Positions 26,532-35,541 are shown, numbered from the stretch's first letter. The stretch is DNA of 64,000 nucleotides from Mariniradius saccharolyticus AK6 (GCF_000330725.2 NZ_AMZY02000013.1:1-64000); one strand, 5' to 3'. A program made the numbers and translations. Notes: generated from the letters alone by a model not told the origin.

Positions 26532-27749
26532 TTAGGACTCAGCGAGCGCCTTTTTTACTTTTTCGGCCGCTTCTTTGAGCGTGATTGCGGAAGATACTTT
26601 TAAGCCTGACTCATCGATGATTCTGGCACCTTCTTCGGCGTTTGTGCCCTGCAGACGTACGATGATGGGTACAGGGATATTTCCAATCGATCTGTAGGCT
26701 TCCACCACACCATTTGCGATACGGTCACATCTTACGATTCCACCAAACACGTTGATCAAGATGGCTTTTACATTTGGATCCTGAAGGATGATTCTGAAAC
26801 CAGCTTCAACGGTCGTCGCATTGGCACCTCCTCCCACATCGAGGAAGTTGGCAGGCTCGCCGCCGGAAAGTTTGATCATGTCCATGGTTGCCATAGCCAA
26901 ACCGGCGCCGTTGACCATGCAGCCCACGTTTCCGTCCAACTTGACATAGTTCAGGCCTGATTTGCCGGCTTCTACTTCCAAAGGATCTTCTTCAGCGACG
27001 TCCCTCAGATCAGCGAGGTCTTTATGTCTGTAGAGCGCATTGTCGTCCAAATTCACCTTGGCATCTACTGCTAGGATCTTGTCATCTGACGTCTTCAACA
27101 CTGGATTGATTTCGAATTGGGATGAATCGGAACCGACGTAGGCGTTGTAAAGGGAAGTGATGAATTTCACCATTTCTTTGAACGCATTTCCTTCAAGACC
27201 GAGTTTGAACGCAATTTTCCTGACTTGGAAGCCCTGCAAACCAAATTTGGGATCGATCCATTCTTTGATGATCTTTTCCGGATGCTTTTCGGCTACCTCT
27301 TCAATGTCCATACCGCCTTCGGTAGAGGCCATGATGACGTTGCAGCCTTTTCCTCTATCCAATAGAATAGAAAGATAATATTCCTTCGGTTCGGAAGCGC
27401 CCGGATAATATACGTCCTCCGCAATCAATACCTTGTTTACCTTCTTACCTTCTGCGCCAGTCTGGATGGTGACCAATGTGCCCCCAAGGATATCGGCTGC
27501 TTTGGTCGGAACATCCTCCTGCTTTTTTGCCAGGACGACACCACGAGAGCCCGTTTCTTTGATCTGGCCCTTTCCTCTGCCACCTGCATGGATTTGGGCT
27601 TTGATCACGTACCAGGAAGTTCCTGTCTGCTCGTTTAGCCTTTTTGCTGCTTCAAGTGCCGATTCAGGGCTGTCCGCCACGATGCCTTCCTGTATCCTGA
27701 CACCATAGCTTTTCAAAAGTTCTTTCGCTTGATATTCGTGAATGTTCAT
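26532..27749 (-). CDS. sucC: Succinate-CoA ligase (ADP-forming) beta subunit
   Basis: A 405-aa ATP-grasp subunit making succinate and ATP from succinyl-CoA in the TCA cycle. It starts MNIHEYQAKELLKSYGVRIQ; the ATP-grasp loop is GGRGKGQIK, and the C-terminal interface contains FLDVGGGANATTVEAGF and LINVFGGIVRCDRIANGV. The alpha subunit gene sucD is not nearby. The tRNA-Arg lies 15 bases downstream on the same strand, so they may share a transcript. Confidence 0.97.
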   Translation of the reverse strand: MNIHEYQAKELLKSYGVRIQEGIVADSPESALEAAKRLNEQTGTSWYVIKAQIHAGGRGKGQIKETGSRGVVLAKKQEDVPTKAADILGGTLVTIQTGAEGKKVNKVLIAEDVYYPGASEPKEYYLSILLDRGKGCNVIMASTEGGMDIEEVAEKHPEKIIKEWIDPKFGLQGFQVRKIAFKLGLEGNAFKEMVKFITSLYNAYVGSDSSQFEINPVLKTSDDKILAVDAKVNLDDNALYRHKDLADLRDVAEEDPLEVEAGKSGLNYVKLDGNVGCMVNGAGLAMATMDMIKLSGGEPANFLDVGGGANATTVEAGFRIILQDPNVKAILINVFGGIVRCDRIANGVVEAYRSIGNIPVPIIVRLQGTNAEEGARIIDESGLKVSSAITLKEAAEKVKKALAES

Positions 27750-27861
27750 CCTTGTGAAAATTTTTGCCCGAAGTTAAGGTCTGGGGTGGGATTTATCAAA
27801 TCGGCCTTGGGTCTTTCGGCAAATAAATTGTCCGAACAGCAAGCACGCTTGATCTAATTTT

Positions 27862-27869
27862 TATATTTG
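27862..27869 (+). promoter_or_regulatory. Candidate -7 box of the LolD-like gene
   Basis: An exact TATATTTG (TAnnTTTG) 18 bases before the ATG at 27888. No well-spaced -33 TTTG or TTG is seen, so support is weak. Confidence 0.28.
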
Positions 27870-27887
27870 GCGGAGCAACGTTTGATT

Positions 27888-28541
27888 ATGCTACGAGCAA
27901 AGGGAATTCAAAAGAACTATGGAGACCTCCAGGTACTCAAAGGGGTAGATGTGCACATCAAGGAAGGCGAAGTTGTCTCCATCGTAGGCGCGTCTGGGGC
28001 GGGGAAGAGTACTTTGCTCCATATTTTGGGTACATTGGATGAAGCGGATAAGGGAGAGGTATGGATCAATGGCATACAGGTCAACAACCTCAAGGGCGAC
28101 AAACTCGCTGACTTCAGAAACCAGCAAATCGGATTTATTTTTCAGTTCCATAACCTGCTACCGGAATTTACGGCCGAAGAAAACATCATGATCCCCGGGC
28201 TCATCGGCCGAAAAGACCCGGCATCACTTAAAACAAAAGCAAAGGAGTTGGCGGAGCTTTTGGGAATTGGAGGAAGGCTTGACCACAAGCCGTCCGAGCT
28301 TTCCGGTGGAGAGCAGCAGCGGGTTGCAGTCGCGCGGGCCTTGATCAATTCTCCAAAAGTCATCTTTGCCGATGAACCGAGCGGTAACCTTGATTCCAAA
28401 AGCGCCGAATCGCTCCACAAGCTTTTCTTTGATTTGAGAAAGAAGTTTGGACAATCTTTCGTGATCGTAACCCACAATCAAGAGCTTGCACAAATGGCGG
28501 ATCGAAAACTGGTCATGCAGGATGGGAAGATTTTGACTTGA
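27888..28541 (+). CDS. lolD: LolD-like ABC transporter ATP-binding protein
   Basis: A 217-aa ATPase from ATG at 27888 (MLRAKGIQKNYGDLQ), preceded by GGCGGAG; the longer TTG-started frame is less likely. Walker A GASGAGKST, Q-loop FIFQFHNLLPEFTA, signature LSGGEQQRVAVARAL, Walker B VIFADEPSGNLD and the switch His in VTHN are all present. The FHNLLPEFTA-EN pattern is that of the LolD/MacB subgroup, which powers lipoprotein extraction or similar envelope export. No permease gene is adjacent, so the partner is encoded elsewhere. Confidence 0.87.
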   Translation: MLRAKGIQKNYGDLQVLKGVDVHIKEGEVVSIVGASGAGKSTLLHILGTLDEADKGEVWINGIQVNNLKGDKLADFRNQQIGFIFQFHNLLPEFTAEENIMIPGLIGRKDPASLKTKAKELAELLGIGGRLDHKPSELSGGEQQRVAVARALINSPKVIFADEPSGNLDSKSAESLHKLFFDLRKKFGQSFVIVTHNQELAQMADRKLVMQDGKILT

Positions 28542-28626
28542 GGTGTCTTTACCAAATTTCATCGTCTGGATAAATGAACCATTTTCAATTCAAGGTCATT
28601 TTTAAACAATATCTTCTCAACCAAAA

Positions 28627-29451
28627 TTGACTAGGCAGAGTATTCAACACATGTTGCTGGCAGGGATCCTCTTTTCCCTGATGAATGTCTCTGTCAAGCT
28701 GATTCCGCATATCCCTGCTATAGAGATCATCCTTTTCCGGTCTGTTTTCAGTTTGGTGATCACTTTTTTGGCGCTAAGGAGGCAGTCAATTCCAGTCTTT
28801 GGGAAAAACAAGAAATTGTTGATCCTGAGGGGAATGGCCGGATCGATTGGATTGATCGGTTTCTTCTATACGTTGCAAACCATCCCATTGGCAAGTGCCG
28901 TGACGATCAACTATCTCGGGCCGATTTTCACCACGATCTTGGGCATATTCATTGTAAAGGAAAAGGTCAAATCCCGGCAGTTTCTGTATTTCGGTTTGTC
29001 CTTTGCGGGCGTGATGGTAATTGAGGGCTTTGACCCTAGGATAGGAATGTTTGATTTGGGGGTTGGTCTTGTTGCTGCGATGGCCATGGGACTTGCGTAC
29101 AACATTATCCGAAAATTGAACACCACAGAGCACCCGCTTGTGATTATGTTTTATTTCCCTTTTATCACAATACCGGTGGCGACTGTCGCGAGTTATTTTG
29201 TCTGGGTGGATCCGGTTGGTTGGGATTGGGCAATTTTGCTGGCAGTGGGCTTATTGACCCAATTTGCCCAGTATTTTATGACCTTGGCCTATCAAAATGC
29301 CCAATTGTCGAAGATTGCGAGTCTTTCTTATTTGGGAATATTCTACGCATTGTTTTTTGGATTCTTTGTTTTTGGTGAAACGTATAGCCTCGTTGTTTTT
29401 TTGGGTATGATTTTGGTACTGATAGGAGTGGTTTTAAATATTTTCAAATAA
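28627..29451 (+). CDS. EamA/DMT family transporter
   Basis: A 274-aa inner-membrane protein with ten hydrophobic segments in two EamA repeats (VTINYLGPIFTTILGIFIVKEK closes the first; YLGIFYALFFGFFVFGETYS the second). The frame starts at TTG 28627 (MTRQSIQH); an ATG at 28651 is the alternative. Family members export or import small metabolites; the substrate is not predictable. It follows the LolD-like gene by 85 bases. Confidence 0.88.
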   Translation: MTRQSIQHMLLAGILFSLMNVSVKLIPHIPAIEIILFRSVFSLVITFLALRRQSIPVFGKNKKLLILRGMAGSIGLIGFFYTLQTIPLASAVTINYLGPIFTTILGIFIVKEKVKSRQFLYFGLSFAGVMVIEGFDPRIGMFDLGVGLVAAMAMGLAYNIIRKLNTTEHPLVIMFYFPFITIPVATVASYFVWVDPVGWDWAILLAVGLLTQFAQYFMTLAYQNAQLSKIASLSYLGIFYALFFGFFVFGETYSLVVFLGMILVLIGVVLNIFK

Positions 29452-29490
29452 ATGGGTTACGTTTTGGCACCAAGAATCGACCTAGTGTAA

Positions 29491-30378
29491 ATGAAGACGA
29501 TTATCTATATCTTGTCGCTGTGCGGAATGGTGGTAGCTATGGCTTCCTGTGAGTCTTCGATGTCGCCTGATGATGAAAATCCAGGGGGTGAGACTTTTTC
29601 ATGCACATCTTTCTCCTATCCGGACACTATTTTTTATGTGTCGGATTCAGCGGAAAATATCATCAAACCCGTAAATCCTGCCGAAGGCATCTATACCGTA
29701 TTTCCTGAAGGACTGGTCATTGATGAAGAGACCGGGGAAATCGACATCAACAAAAGTGAATCCGGGCTTCGCTACCGTGTTTCGTTTCAGCCTGTTGGGA
29801 GCAGTCAACTTTGCGAATTTGAACTTGTAATCGCGGGGATCAATTATGAGGACAAAGTCTATATCCTCGACCAAAACGATACCTTGGCGATTCCGATTTT
29901 TGATGGAAATAGAACGCTGTTAACGCCCTGTGATGACGACGATGATGATGATGACGATGATGACGACGATGACGACGATAGTTGTAAGTTTGACGACGAT
30001 GAAGGTACCGGGGAGCCCAGTCTTGCTTCGCTTGGTATAAAAATTGGATCTTCCTCTGGAAAAATCAACCTGAAAAAGACACTGGAAAACGGTGCTTTTG
30101 GAGCCAGTCCGGTGAATGGGACTAGGGTAGATGCCAAACTTTTTTACAGGTTGAACGATTCAAGTCTGAGGGCCAGAAATCGCCTGGATATTCGGCTTTA
30201 TTATTTTGAGAAGTTGTCTGATGTACCTCAGTCACTGCTTGACGAGATTGAAGAGAAGAAAAACTCCATCCTGAAAGTCAATGTCCCTGCAGGTTTGCCA
30301 TTTGCAAGGGTGGCGGCTGAAAACCCAAAGGCCAAGCCAAGACCGCCTTATTTGGTTGTTGTAGGGCGCTTACAGTAG
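29491..30378 (+). CDS. Poly-aspartate surface lipoprotein, unknown
   Basis: A 295-aa predicted lipoprotein: the signal ends in VVAMASC (Cys20). After an Asp/Glu-rich start, residues about 30-145 look like an Ig-type beta domain (PDTIFYVSDSAENI, TGEIDINKSESGL). Sixteen consecutive Asp (about residues 148-163, bases 29932-29979) follow, flanked by Cys on both sides (PC before, SCKF after). The C-terminal 120 residues (LGIKIGSSSGKINLKKT onward) have no family I recognise. The acidic run would bind calcium or other cations outside the cell. The CHAT-domain gene starts 36 bases after the stop, so the two are probably co-transcribed. Confidence 0.8.
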   Translation: MKTIIYILSLCGMVVAMASCESSMSPDDENPGGETFSCTSFSYPDTIFYVSDSAENIIKPVNPAEGIYTVFPEGLVIDEETGEIDINKSESGLRYRVSFQPVGSSQLCEFELVIAGINYEDKVYILDQNDTLAIPIFDGNRTLLTPCDDDDDDDDDDDDDDDDSCKFDDDEGTGEPSLASLGIKIGSSSGKINLKKTLENGAFGASPVNGTRVDAKLFYRLNDSSLRARNRLDIRLYYFEKLSDVPQSLLDEIEEKKNSILKVNVPAGLPFARVAAENPKAKPRPPYLVVVGRLQ

Positions 30379-30414
30379 ATTAGGAAAGCAGAAATTGTTG
30401 GTATATTTTTAGCC

Positions 30415-33192
30415 ATGCGACTACGATGGCTATTGTTCAGTATTCTTCTGGTCTGCTTGGTATCCCAACGGTATCCTCAAAAACCATTGTTGGAAAGGTA
30501 TCGCATGGCGACGTCGCTTTTCGAGTCTGATGCCCCCACTGAGTCAACGGATAGTCTTTCAGAAGCCATCTTTTTGGAGATGGTAAATGACCCTGGTTTC
30601 GTGACGCTGGAGAAGGATCTGCAGCTTGATGTTTTTGAGAAGCTTGGCACATTGGCTGTGCTGGCGACCAAGTATGAGTTGGCGATCGCGCGCTATCGGA
30701 CTTCGATTGACATTGGTATATCCTCCCAACTTGCGGATTCATTGCTTTTTGATCCCACATTGTATTTGGGGGAGTCCTATTACCTTCTAGGTAAGGCAGA
30801 TAGCAGTATTTTTTTCTTGAAAGAAGCCGAAAAACGACTTCATGGGCCAATGGCGACCAATCAATCTTCCAGACTGTTCAACTCGCTGGGCGTCATCTAT
30901 TACCAATCGGGGAATTACTCACAGGCAGTCAATTATTTCAGTAAAGCAAAAAACCTCACCATCGGTCAAAGGGACTTTGATGAATTGGAGCCTTACTACC
31001 GGTATGCCCTTTTTTCTTTTCTGAATAATATTGGTTCATGCCTGGTAAACCTCGATCAGCCAGATTCGGCACTTTCTATCTATAAAAATCTGCTCATCTC
31101 CGGGATTGATACTGACAAAACTCGCCTGCAGATTGCTCGAATTTTCCTCGATTTGAACGAAGTGGACTCAGCAGATCGATACCTTCAGCAAGCCGTGAAC
31201 CAGAGCGATGTTTCTCCGTTTTTTGTTGATCTAAGGGCAGAAGCCTTGATTCAAAAAGGTGCCCGCTTGGAGGCAGAAGATTTGTTGGTCGACTTTTTAG
31301 AAAACCGGAAAGAATCTGATTTTCGTCTTGCCCCCCTCTACAACAAGCTCGGAGACTTGGCCTTGGAGAAGGGGGATTTTCTGGGTGCGGCAACCCATTA
31401 TCATCAGGCAATCGTAAGGGCAGATGGAAATTTTGACCAACAGGATATACTCAAAAACCCCAGCGATTACAGTGTCGGCTTTGCATCAAACCACCTTTTC
31501 GAGGCACTGATAGGTAAGGCGAAGGCATTTGGGCGGTTGGCGAAAGGGGAAAAGAGCGAGCCCTATTTTGGGTATTCAGTCGCCTCGTTTCAATCGGCTT
31601 TTGACTTCGCTTATTTGGTAGCCAACTACTACGACAATGACGAAGCGAGGGTGTTTTTCTCTGATTTCGTGCTGGAAGGCTATCGGGATGGGATAAACCA
31701 GGTACTAGAGAAGTATTTCGAAACCAGCGAACAAGCGCTTTTGGAGCGGGCATTTGCTTGGTCGGAAGAAAGCAAGGCGATGGGACTGAACATCGGAATC
31801 CGGGAAAAGCGGGTCAAGACGCTGGAGGATTTACCGGATGACTTGATCCAAAAAGAACGCGATATTCAATTTTCACTTTCCCAGATCCAACAGAAAATAT
31901 TCGCGGAGAGCGATGAGCAGCAGCGAAGGATTCTCAATGAATTGGCTCTGGACAAAAGGCTGGAACTTTCAAGGCTACACGGCCAATTCGCCGAGTTCCC
32001 AGGATATACAAAAGCAAAAGGTGAAAAGAACTCCATTCATTTGGCGGAGTTAAAGGAAGCTCTGGAGCGGTCAAACACGCTTTTGCTTTCATTTTTCGAT
32101 GCGGGAAGTGCTTGGTTTGCCTTTACGCTTGACGAACAGCAGTTGAAGGTATACGAGATATCGGATTACGCTTTACTTAACAACGCCATTCCTAAGTTCA
32201 AAACGAGGATATCTACGTTCGAATTGGGCAAAGAATACAAAACTGGAGGAATCGGGACCCAACTTTCCAAGCTGCTGCTTTCGCCGATTATGTCCAAGCT
32301 GTCCGATTACGACAATCTTATGATCATTCCGCATTCCTCTCTTGCAGGTTTGCCATTCGAAGTGCTGGAAAATCAGGACGGGGGTTTTTTGGTGGAATCC
32401 CTGAGCATAAGTTATCAGCTTTCTTCCACTTTTTTTTCTTCCGAGAAGACGAAGTATCTACATTCCTCGATCGTAGGTTTTGCCCCTTTTCATTCGGCGG
32501 GTTTGGAGACTGGGGATGAAAAATTGGACCAGCTGCCTTATTCCTTAGAGGAATTGGAGTCTTTTAAGGGAGAAAAAATCTTGGACTCTGCTGCTACAAA
32601 GGAGAAATTCCTCGATAAGGTCGATGATGCAAATATCCTGCACTTAGCTACACACGCTGTCGCCAAATCTGCTCAACCAGAGGCGGCCTTTGTTGCTTTT
32701 TTTCCCCATGAAAGTGGCAACAAACTATATCCAATAGAAATCAGCGGACTTTCATTGGAGAATACTTCCTTGGTTTTTTTGAGTGCTTGTGAAACCAATT
32801 ACGGTTCCCTCAGCGCGAGTGAAGGAATCATTGGCCTTTCGCGTTCTTTTTCGTTTGCAGGTTGCAAAAATCTAATCACCACGCTTTGGAAAGCCGAGGA
32901 CAAAGCCACAGCCTACATTTCGGCCAGATTCTATGTGTATTTGGATGAAGGCGACAGCTATGCCATTGCCTTGCAAAAAGCAAAAAATGACCTCCTTTCG
33001 GATCCAACGATGGCTCAATTTCACCATCCGGCTTTTTGGGCCCATCTGGTTCTGATCGGAGATTTGCCCTCTTCGGAAAAACCAATTTTGATGTACAGTT
33101 TGCTTCTTGGTCTGCTCCTGCTCATGGTCGGGTTATTCTGGTGGCTAAAGTCCAAAAAAATGAAAAAATCCATCCGATTGGGATGGATTTAA
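30415..33192 (+). CDS. TPR-CHAT caspase-like protein, predicted periplasmic
   Basis: A 925-aa protein. Signal peptide (about 1-18), TPR-like helical repeats (about 25-370, with YLGESYYLLGKADSS, NSLGVIYYQSGNYSQAV, NKLGDLALEKGDFLGAA), a helical linker (about 400-560), a C-terminal CHAT peptidase domain (about 580-885), and one transmembrane helix (about 893-915) with a basic end (KSKKMKKS). The catalytic pair is intact: His747 in HLATHA and Cys792 in SACET. CHAT domains belong to the caspase/separase clan and are known as protease effectors in some defence systems. Signal peptide plus C-terminal anchor would place this one in the periplasm. It is encoded with a poly-Asp lipoprotein and faces an ECF sigma operon. 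Confidence 0.9.
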   Translation: MRLRWLLFSILLVCLVSQRYPQKPLLERYRMATSLFESDAPTESTDSLSEAIFLEMVNDPGFVTLEKDLQLDVFEKLGTLAVLATKYELAIARYRTSIDIGISSQLADSLLFDPTLYLGESYYLLGKADSSIFFLKEAEKRLHGPMATNQSSRLFNSLGVIYYQSGNYSQAVNYFSKAKNLTIGQRDFDELEPYYRYALFSFLNNIGSCLVNLDQPDSALSIYKNLLISGIDTDKTRLQIARIFLDLNEVDSADRYLQQAVNQSDVSPFFVDLRAEALIQKGARLEAEDLLVDFLENRKESDFRLAPLYNKLGDLALEKGDFLGAATHYHQAIVRADGNFDQQDILKNPSDYSVGFASNHLFEALIGKAKAFGRLAKGEKSEPYFGYSVASFQSAFDFAYLVANYYDNDEARVFFSDFVLEGYRDGINQVLEKYFETSEQALLERAFAWSEESKAMGLNIGIREKRVKTLEDLPDDLIQKERDIQFSLSQIQQKIFAESDEQQRRILNELALDKRLELSRLHGQFAEFPGYTKAKGEKNSIHLAELKEALERSNTLLLSFFDAGSAWFAFTLDEQQLKVYEISDYALLNNAIPKFKTRISTFELGKEYKTGGIGTQLSKLLLSPIMSKLSDYDNLMIIPHSSLAGLPFEVLENQDGGFLVESLSISYQLSSTFFSSEKTKYLHSSIVGFAPFHSAGLETGDEKLDQLPYSLEELESFKGEKILDSAATKEKFLDKVDDANILHLATHAVAKSAQPEAAFVAFFPHESGNKLYPIEISGLSLENTSLVFLSACETNYGSLSASEGIIGLSRSFSFAGCKNLITTLWKAEDKATAYISARFYVYLDEGDSYAIALQKAKNDLLSDPTMAQFHHPAFWAHLVLIGDLPSSEKPILMYSLLLGLLLLMVGLFWWLKSKKMKKSIRLGWI
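33160..33190 (-). terminator. Terminator of the ECF sigma operon, inside the CHAT gene end
   Basis: AAATCCATCC (33166-33175) pairs with GGATGGATTT (33181-33190), a 10-bp stem. On the minus strand it is followed by TTTTTTC and more T. It lies 25 bases after the stop of the minus-strand lipoprotein gene and overlaps the last codons of the CHAT gene. Confidence 0.75.
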
Positions 33193-33214
33193 AGGGAGAC
33201 CAAGTCACTTTGAA

Positions 33215-33949
33215 TTAATCAAGTTCAATCTCGATATCGGCAGAAGCTTCGAGTTTGCCCTTTACCTTGTCATACAGCGCTTTATTGGATTGCCTGCTGA
33301 TTACGATGACGCCTTCAGTGATTTCCGCATTGTTAAATTCAGCGTCTGTGATTTGGCTAAACCAATTCAATGCGTTGATTTCGAAAAGCGCCAAAGGATT
33401 GTTCATCCGGTCAATCTTGAAGTAATTGTCATCATCGTCGGATTCGATCTCTACCTTGAAGTCAATTTCATCACCGAAATACTGGAATCTAACAGGGATC
33501 TCGGTTCCTTCTTTGCTGTAAACTCCTTCGATGAAAATGGAAGGTTCGTTGCGGTATTCAATGAGATCCATTTCGAATTCTATTTCTTTATATTCTCCCT
33601 CTGGTATGTTGATGAAAAAGTCGACGCTGCGGTCAAATTCGTCGAAAGTCACCTTCTTGATATCGTCAAAGTCGATTTCAATTTCCTTTTCGAACTCACC
33701 TCTCGAATCCCTGCCTTCCACGTCCAATTCCAACTCTTTGATCTGAATGAATCCATTTGTCAGGCGAAGGTTGCTGTTGGCAATACGGGCATTGGTGGAG
33801 GAACTCAGGCCGTTATTGAGTCTAAGAGCAATTCCCATTTTTCCTTCCCCTTGGCCAAACATGGGAACATTTTCTTCTTGTGTACAGGAAACCACGGAGG
33901 CTGTGGCGATTACTAAAAGCATTTTGGAGATTGATGTTGGAAATTTCAT
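33215..33949 (-). CDS. Lipoprotein, DUF4382-like, last gene of sigma operon
   Basis: A 244-aa lipoprotein with lipobox ASVVSC (Cys about 22). The mature part is beta-rich and very acidic (KELELDVEGRDSRGEFEKE, FFINIPEGEYKEIEFEMDL, KVEIESDDDDNYF), resembling DUF4382-type domains in which a small molecule or surface ligand is presumed but unproven. It lies 84 bases after the anti-sigma-like gene on the same strand. Confidence 0.75.
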   Translation of the reverse strand: MKFPTSISKMLLVIATASVVSCTQEENVPMFGQGEGKMGIALRLNNGLSSSTNARIANSNLRLTNGFIQIKELELDVEGRDSRGEFEKEIEIDFDDIKKVTFDEFDRSVDFFINIPEGEYKEIEFEMDLIEYRNEPSIFIEGVYSKEGTEIPVRFQYFGDEIDFKVEIESDDDDNYFKIDRMNNPLALFEINALNWFSQITDAEFNNAEITEGVIVISRQSNKALYDKVKGKLEASADIEIELD

Positions 33950-34033
33950 GGCATTAAATTGTTTAGTTACATGCTTTAGTCTACCCTGCTCTTCGGTTTG
34001 TAACCATGTTTTATAAAATTTTTTGTTGTTTTT

Positions 34034-34783
34034 TCAAAATTTCCCCAAAATCCACAGGCTCGCTTTGTCCATCAAGCCAAGGGAGGATCGGTATGGATTG
34101 TCTTTTTCCGCATCCAAAGTTTTCCATGCATCTAGCGCGCTATTATAGTCCCTTAGCTCCAAATGAAACACCAGGCGATAATAGGATATCTCGTTTTTGA
34201 AAAGGGGTTCGGTTTGGACATTGTTTTGGGATTCAAGCGCATCGAGATACTGGAGGCCCAATTCGAATTCCTCCTTTTGGAGGGCTGCTATTGAGGCTAG
34301 AAACAAAGCCTTGCGATCTGTCTCTTGGGTATCGACTTTTTCCAGCAGGACATTCCAATTTTCGTTTTTGAATGCTGTCTCTAGATCATCCGTATTGGTC
34401 CCGGCACTGCGCATCGTAGGCAGCTCGTACTTGATTGCACCCTCATCGAGAAAGCTGCCCGGGAACCTAAAGATGCTGATTGCAGTAAATGCAAGGACAA
34501 GGGTAAGGGATGCAGCTACTCCCATCCACCAAGGGAAGATTTTCCGAGTAGTTGCAGGCTCCATTTTTTTGTTTGATCTGGTCTCGAGAATGAATTCCTC
34601 GTGGATTTTGCGGATCGATGTGCGGCGTCCAGCCAGTTTTATTCCCTGTGTGGATGCTTGTAGCAGTGCCAACATTTCCCGCAATTCCGGATCTTTTTTT
34701 AGCTTTTCATTCACCGATTCAGCATCGGCTTTGCTGAGAGTACCATCCAGGTAGTCTTCCAGCATCTGAAGGTCATTGTCCAT
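34034..34783 (-). CDS. Anti-sigma-factor-like protein with one TM and helical C-terminal domain
   Basis: A 249-aa protein. The N-terminal cytoplasmic part (about 1-82; MLEDYLDGTLSKADAESVNEKL) is typical of zinc-free Bacteroidetes anti-sigma domains. One transmembrane helix follows (about 86-108, WWMGVAASLTLVLAFTAISIF). The outer part (about 130-249) has TPR-like helices (LFLASIAALQKEEFELGLQYL, YRLVFHLELRDYNSAL). Its start overlaps the sigma gene by 11 bases, the classic arrangement for a sigma/anti-sigma pair. The sensing mechanism is unknown. Confidence 0.82.
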   Translation of the reverse strand: MDNDLQMLEDYLDGTLSKADAESVNEKLKKDPELREMLALLQASTQGIKLAGRRTSIRKIHEEFILETRSNKKMEPATTRKIFPWWMGVAASLTLVLAFTAISIFRFPGSFLDEGAIKYELPTMRSAGTNTDDLETAFKNENWNVLLEKVDTQETDRKALFLASIAALQKEEFELGLQYLDALESQNNVQTEPLFKNEISYYRLVFHLELRDYNSALDAWKTLDAEKDNPYRSSLGLMDKASLWILGKF

Positions 34784-35387
34784 TTTGAAGGGCGTTTTTT
34801 AGGGTTTGGTAAAGGGTTGGGTGATTTTGGATTTTTTCCACAAGGGCTTTTAGGCATTTATGTTTTTTGTTGCGAAGTACCTGCTCGTTTGAAAAACCTT
34901 CCTTTACGGTGATTTCCTTCATCGAGAGGTTTTCGTAATAGAAGGCCAACAGGATGTTTTTGCACTTTTCACCCAAAGTCTCAAACAAGTCCATGACCAC
35001 TCGGCTGTCTTCCTGTCGGGAGATTTCGCTGCTCACATCGGGAGATATACTTTCCTTTTCAGCTTCGTATAGTTCGTGTCGGGCCATAATGTTTTTTCTT
35101 TTTCTGAGTTCAGTAATCCACAGATTTCGGCAAATCGCATATAGGACGGATTTGATGGACGATTCGCCCCTAAACTTGCGGTCTTCCACCATCCTGAAGA
35201 AAACAAGAAAGCATTCCTGGATAATATCAGCTGCATCATCCTGATCGCCGGAATTTGTCTGGACATAGTGCTCCAACACACTGTAATGTTGGCGATACAG
35301 GTAGCCAAGGCAGCGTTCCAGATCTGGGCCTCCGAGAATGATGCCGTGGAGTATCTCAGAATCCGTCAAGTTTTCTGGTTTCTTCAT
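34773..35387 (-). CDS. ECF-type sigma-70 factor
   Basis: A 204-aa sigma factor with region 2 (DDAADIIQECFLVFFRMVEDRKF, then SSIKSVLYAICRNLWITELRKRK) and region 4 (CKNILLAFYYENLSMKEI, GFSNEQVLRNKKHKCLKAL). It lacks regions 1 and 3. The last 15-20 residues extend past region 4. It is the first gene of a minus-strand operon with the anti-sigma-like gene and a lipoprotein gene. An inverted repeat 20-50 bases upstream may be its control site. Confidence 0.9.
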   Translation of the reverse strand: MKKPENLTDSEILHGIILGGPDLERCLGYLYRQHYSVLEHYVQTNSGDQDDAADIIQECFLVFFRMVEDRKFRGESSIKSVLYAICRNLWITELRKRKNIMARHELYEAEKESISPDVSSEISRQEDSRVVMDLFETLGEKCKNILLAFYYENLSMKEITVKEGFSNEQVLRNKKHKCLKALVEKIQNHPTLYQTLKNALQNGQ

Positions 35388-35407
35388 TCTTTCTATACTT
35401 TAGTCGC

Positions 35408-35439
35408 GGTTACTTGTGATATTGTAACCTAATGGTAAC
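35408..35439 (-). promoter_or_regulatory. Inverted/direct repeat upstream of ECF sigma gene
   Basis: GGTTAC (35408-35413) and GTAACC (35424-35429) form an inverted repeat with a 10-base gap, and GGTAAC at 35434-35439 repeats one half-site 11 bases on. Spacing by about one helical turn suggests a protein-binding site 20-52 bases before the sigma start codon, for example an autoregulatory promoter or operator. Confidence 0.35.
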
Positions 35440-35541
35440 TTTTCTTTTCCAATTTATCGAGACGACAATATGTTCCAAAGGCCCATGGATTCCAACTTGA
35501 AGTGTTATTTTTGGACATAACACGATTTTTGACCGAGCAAT

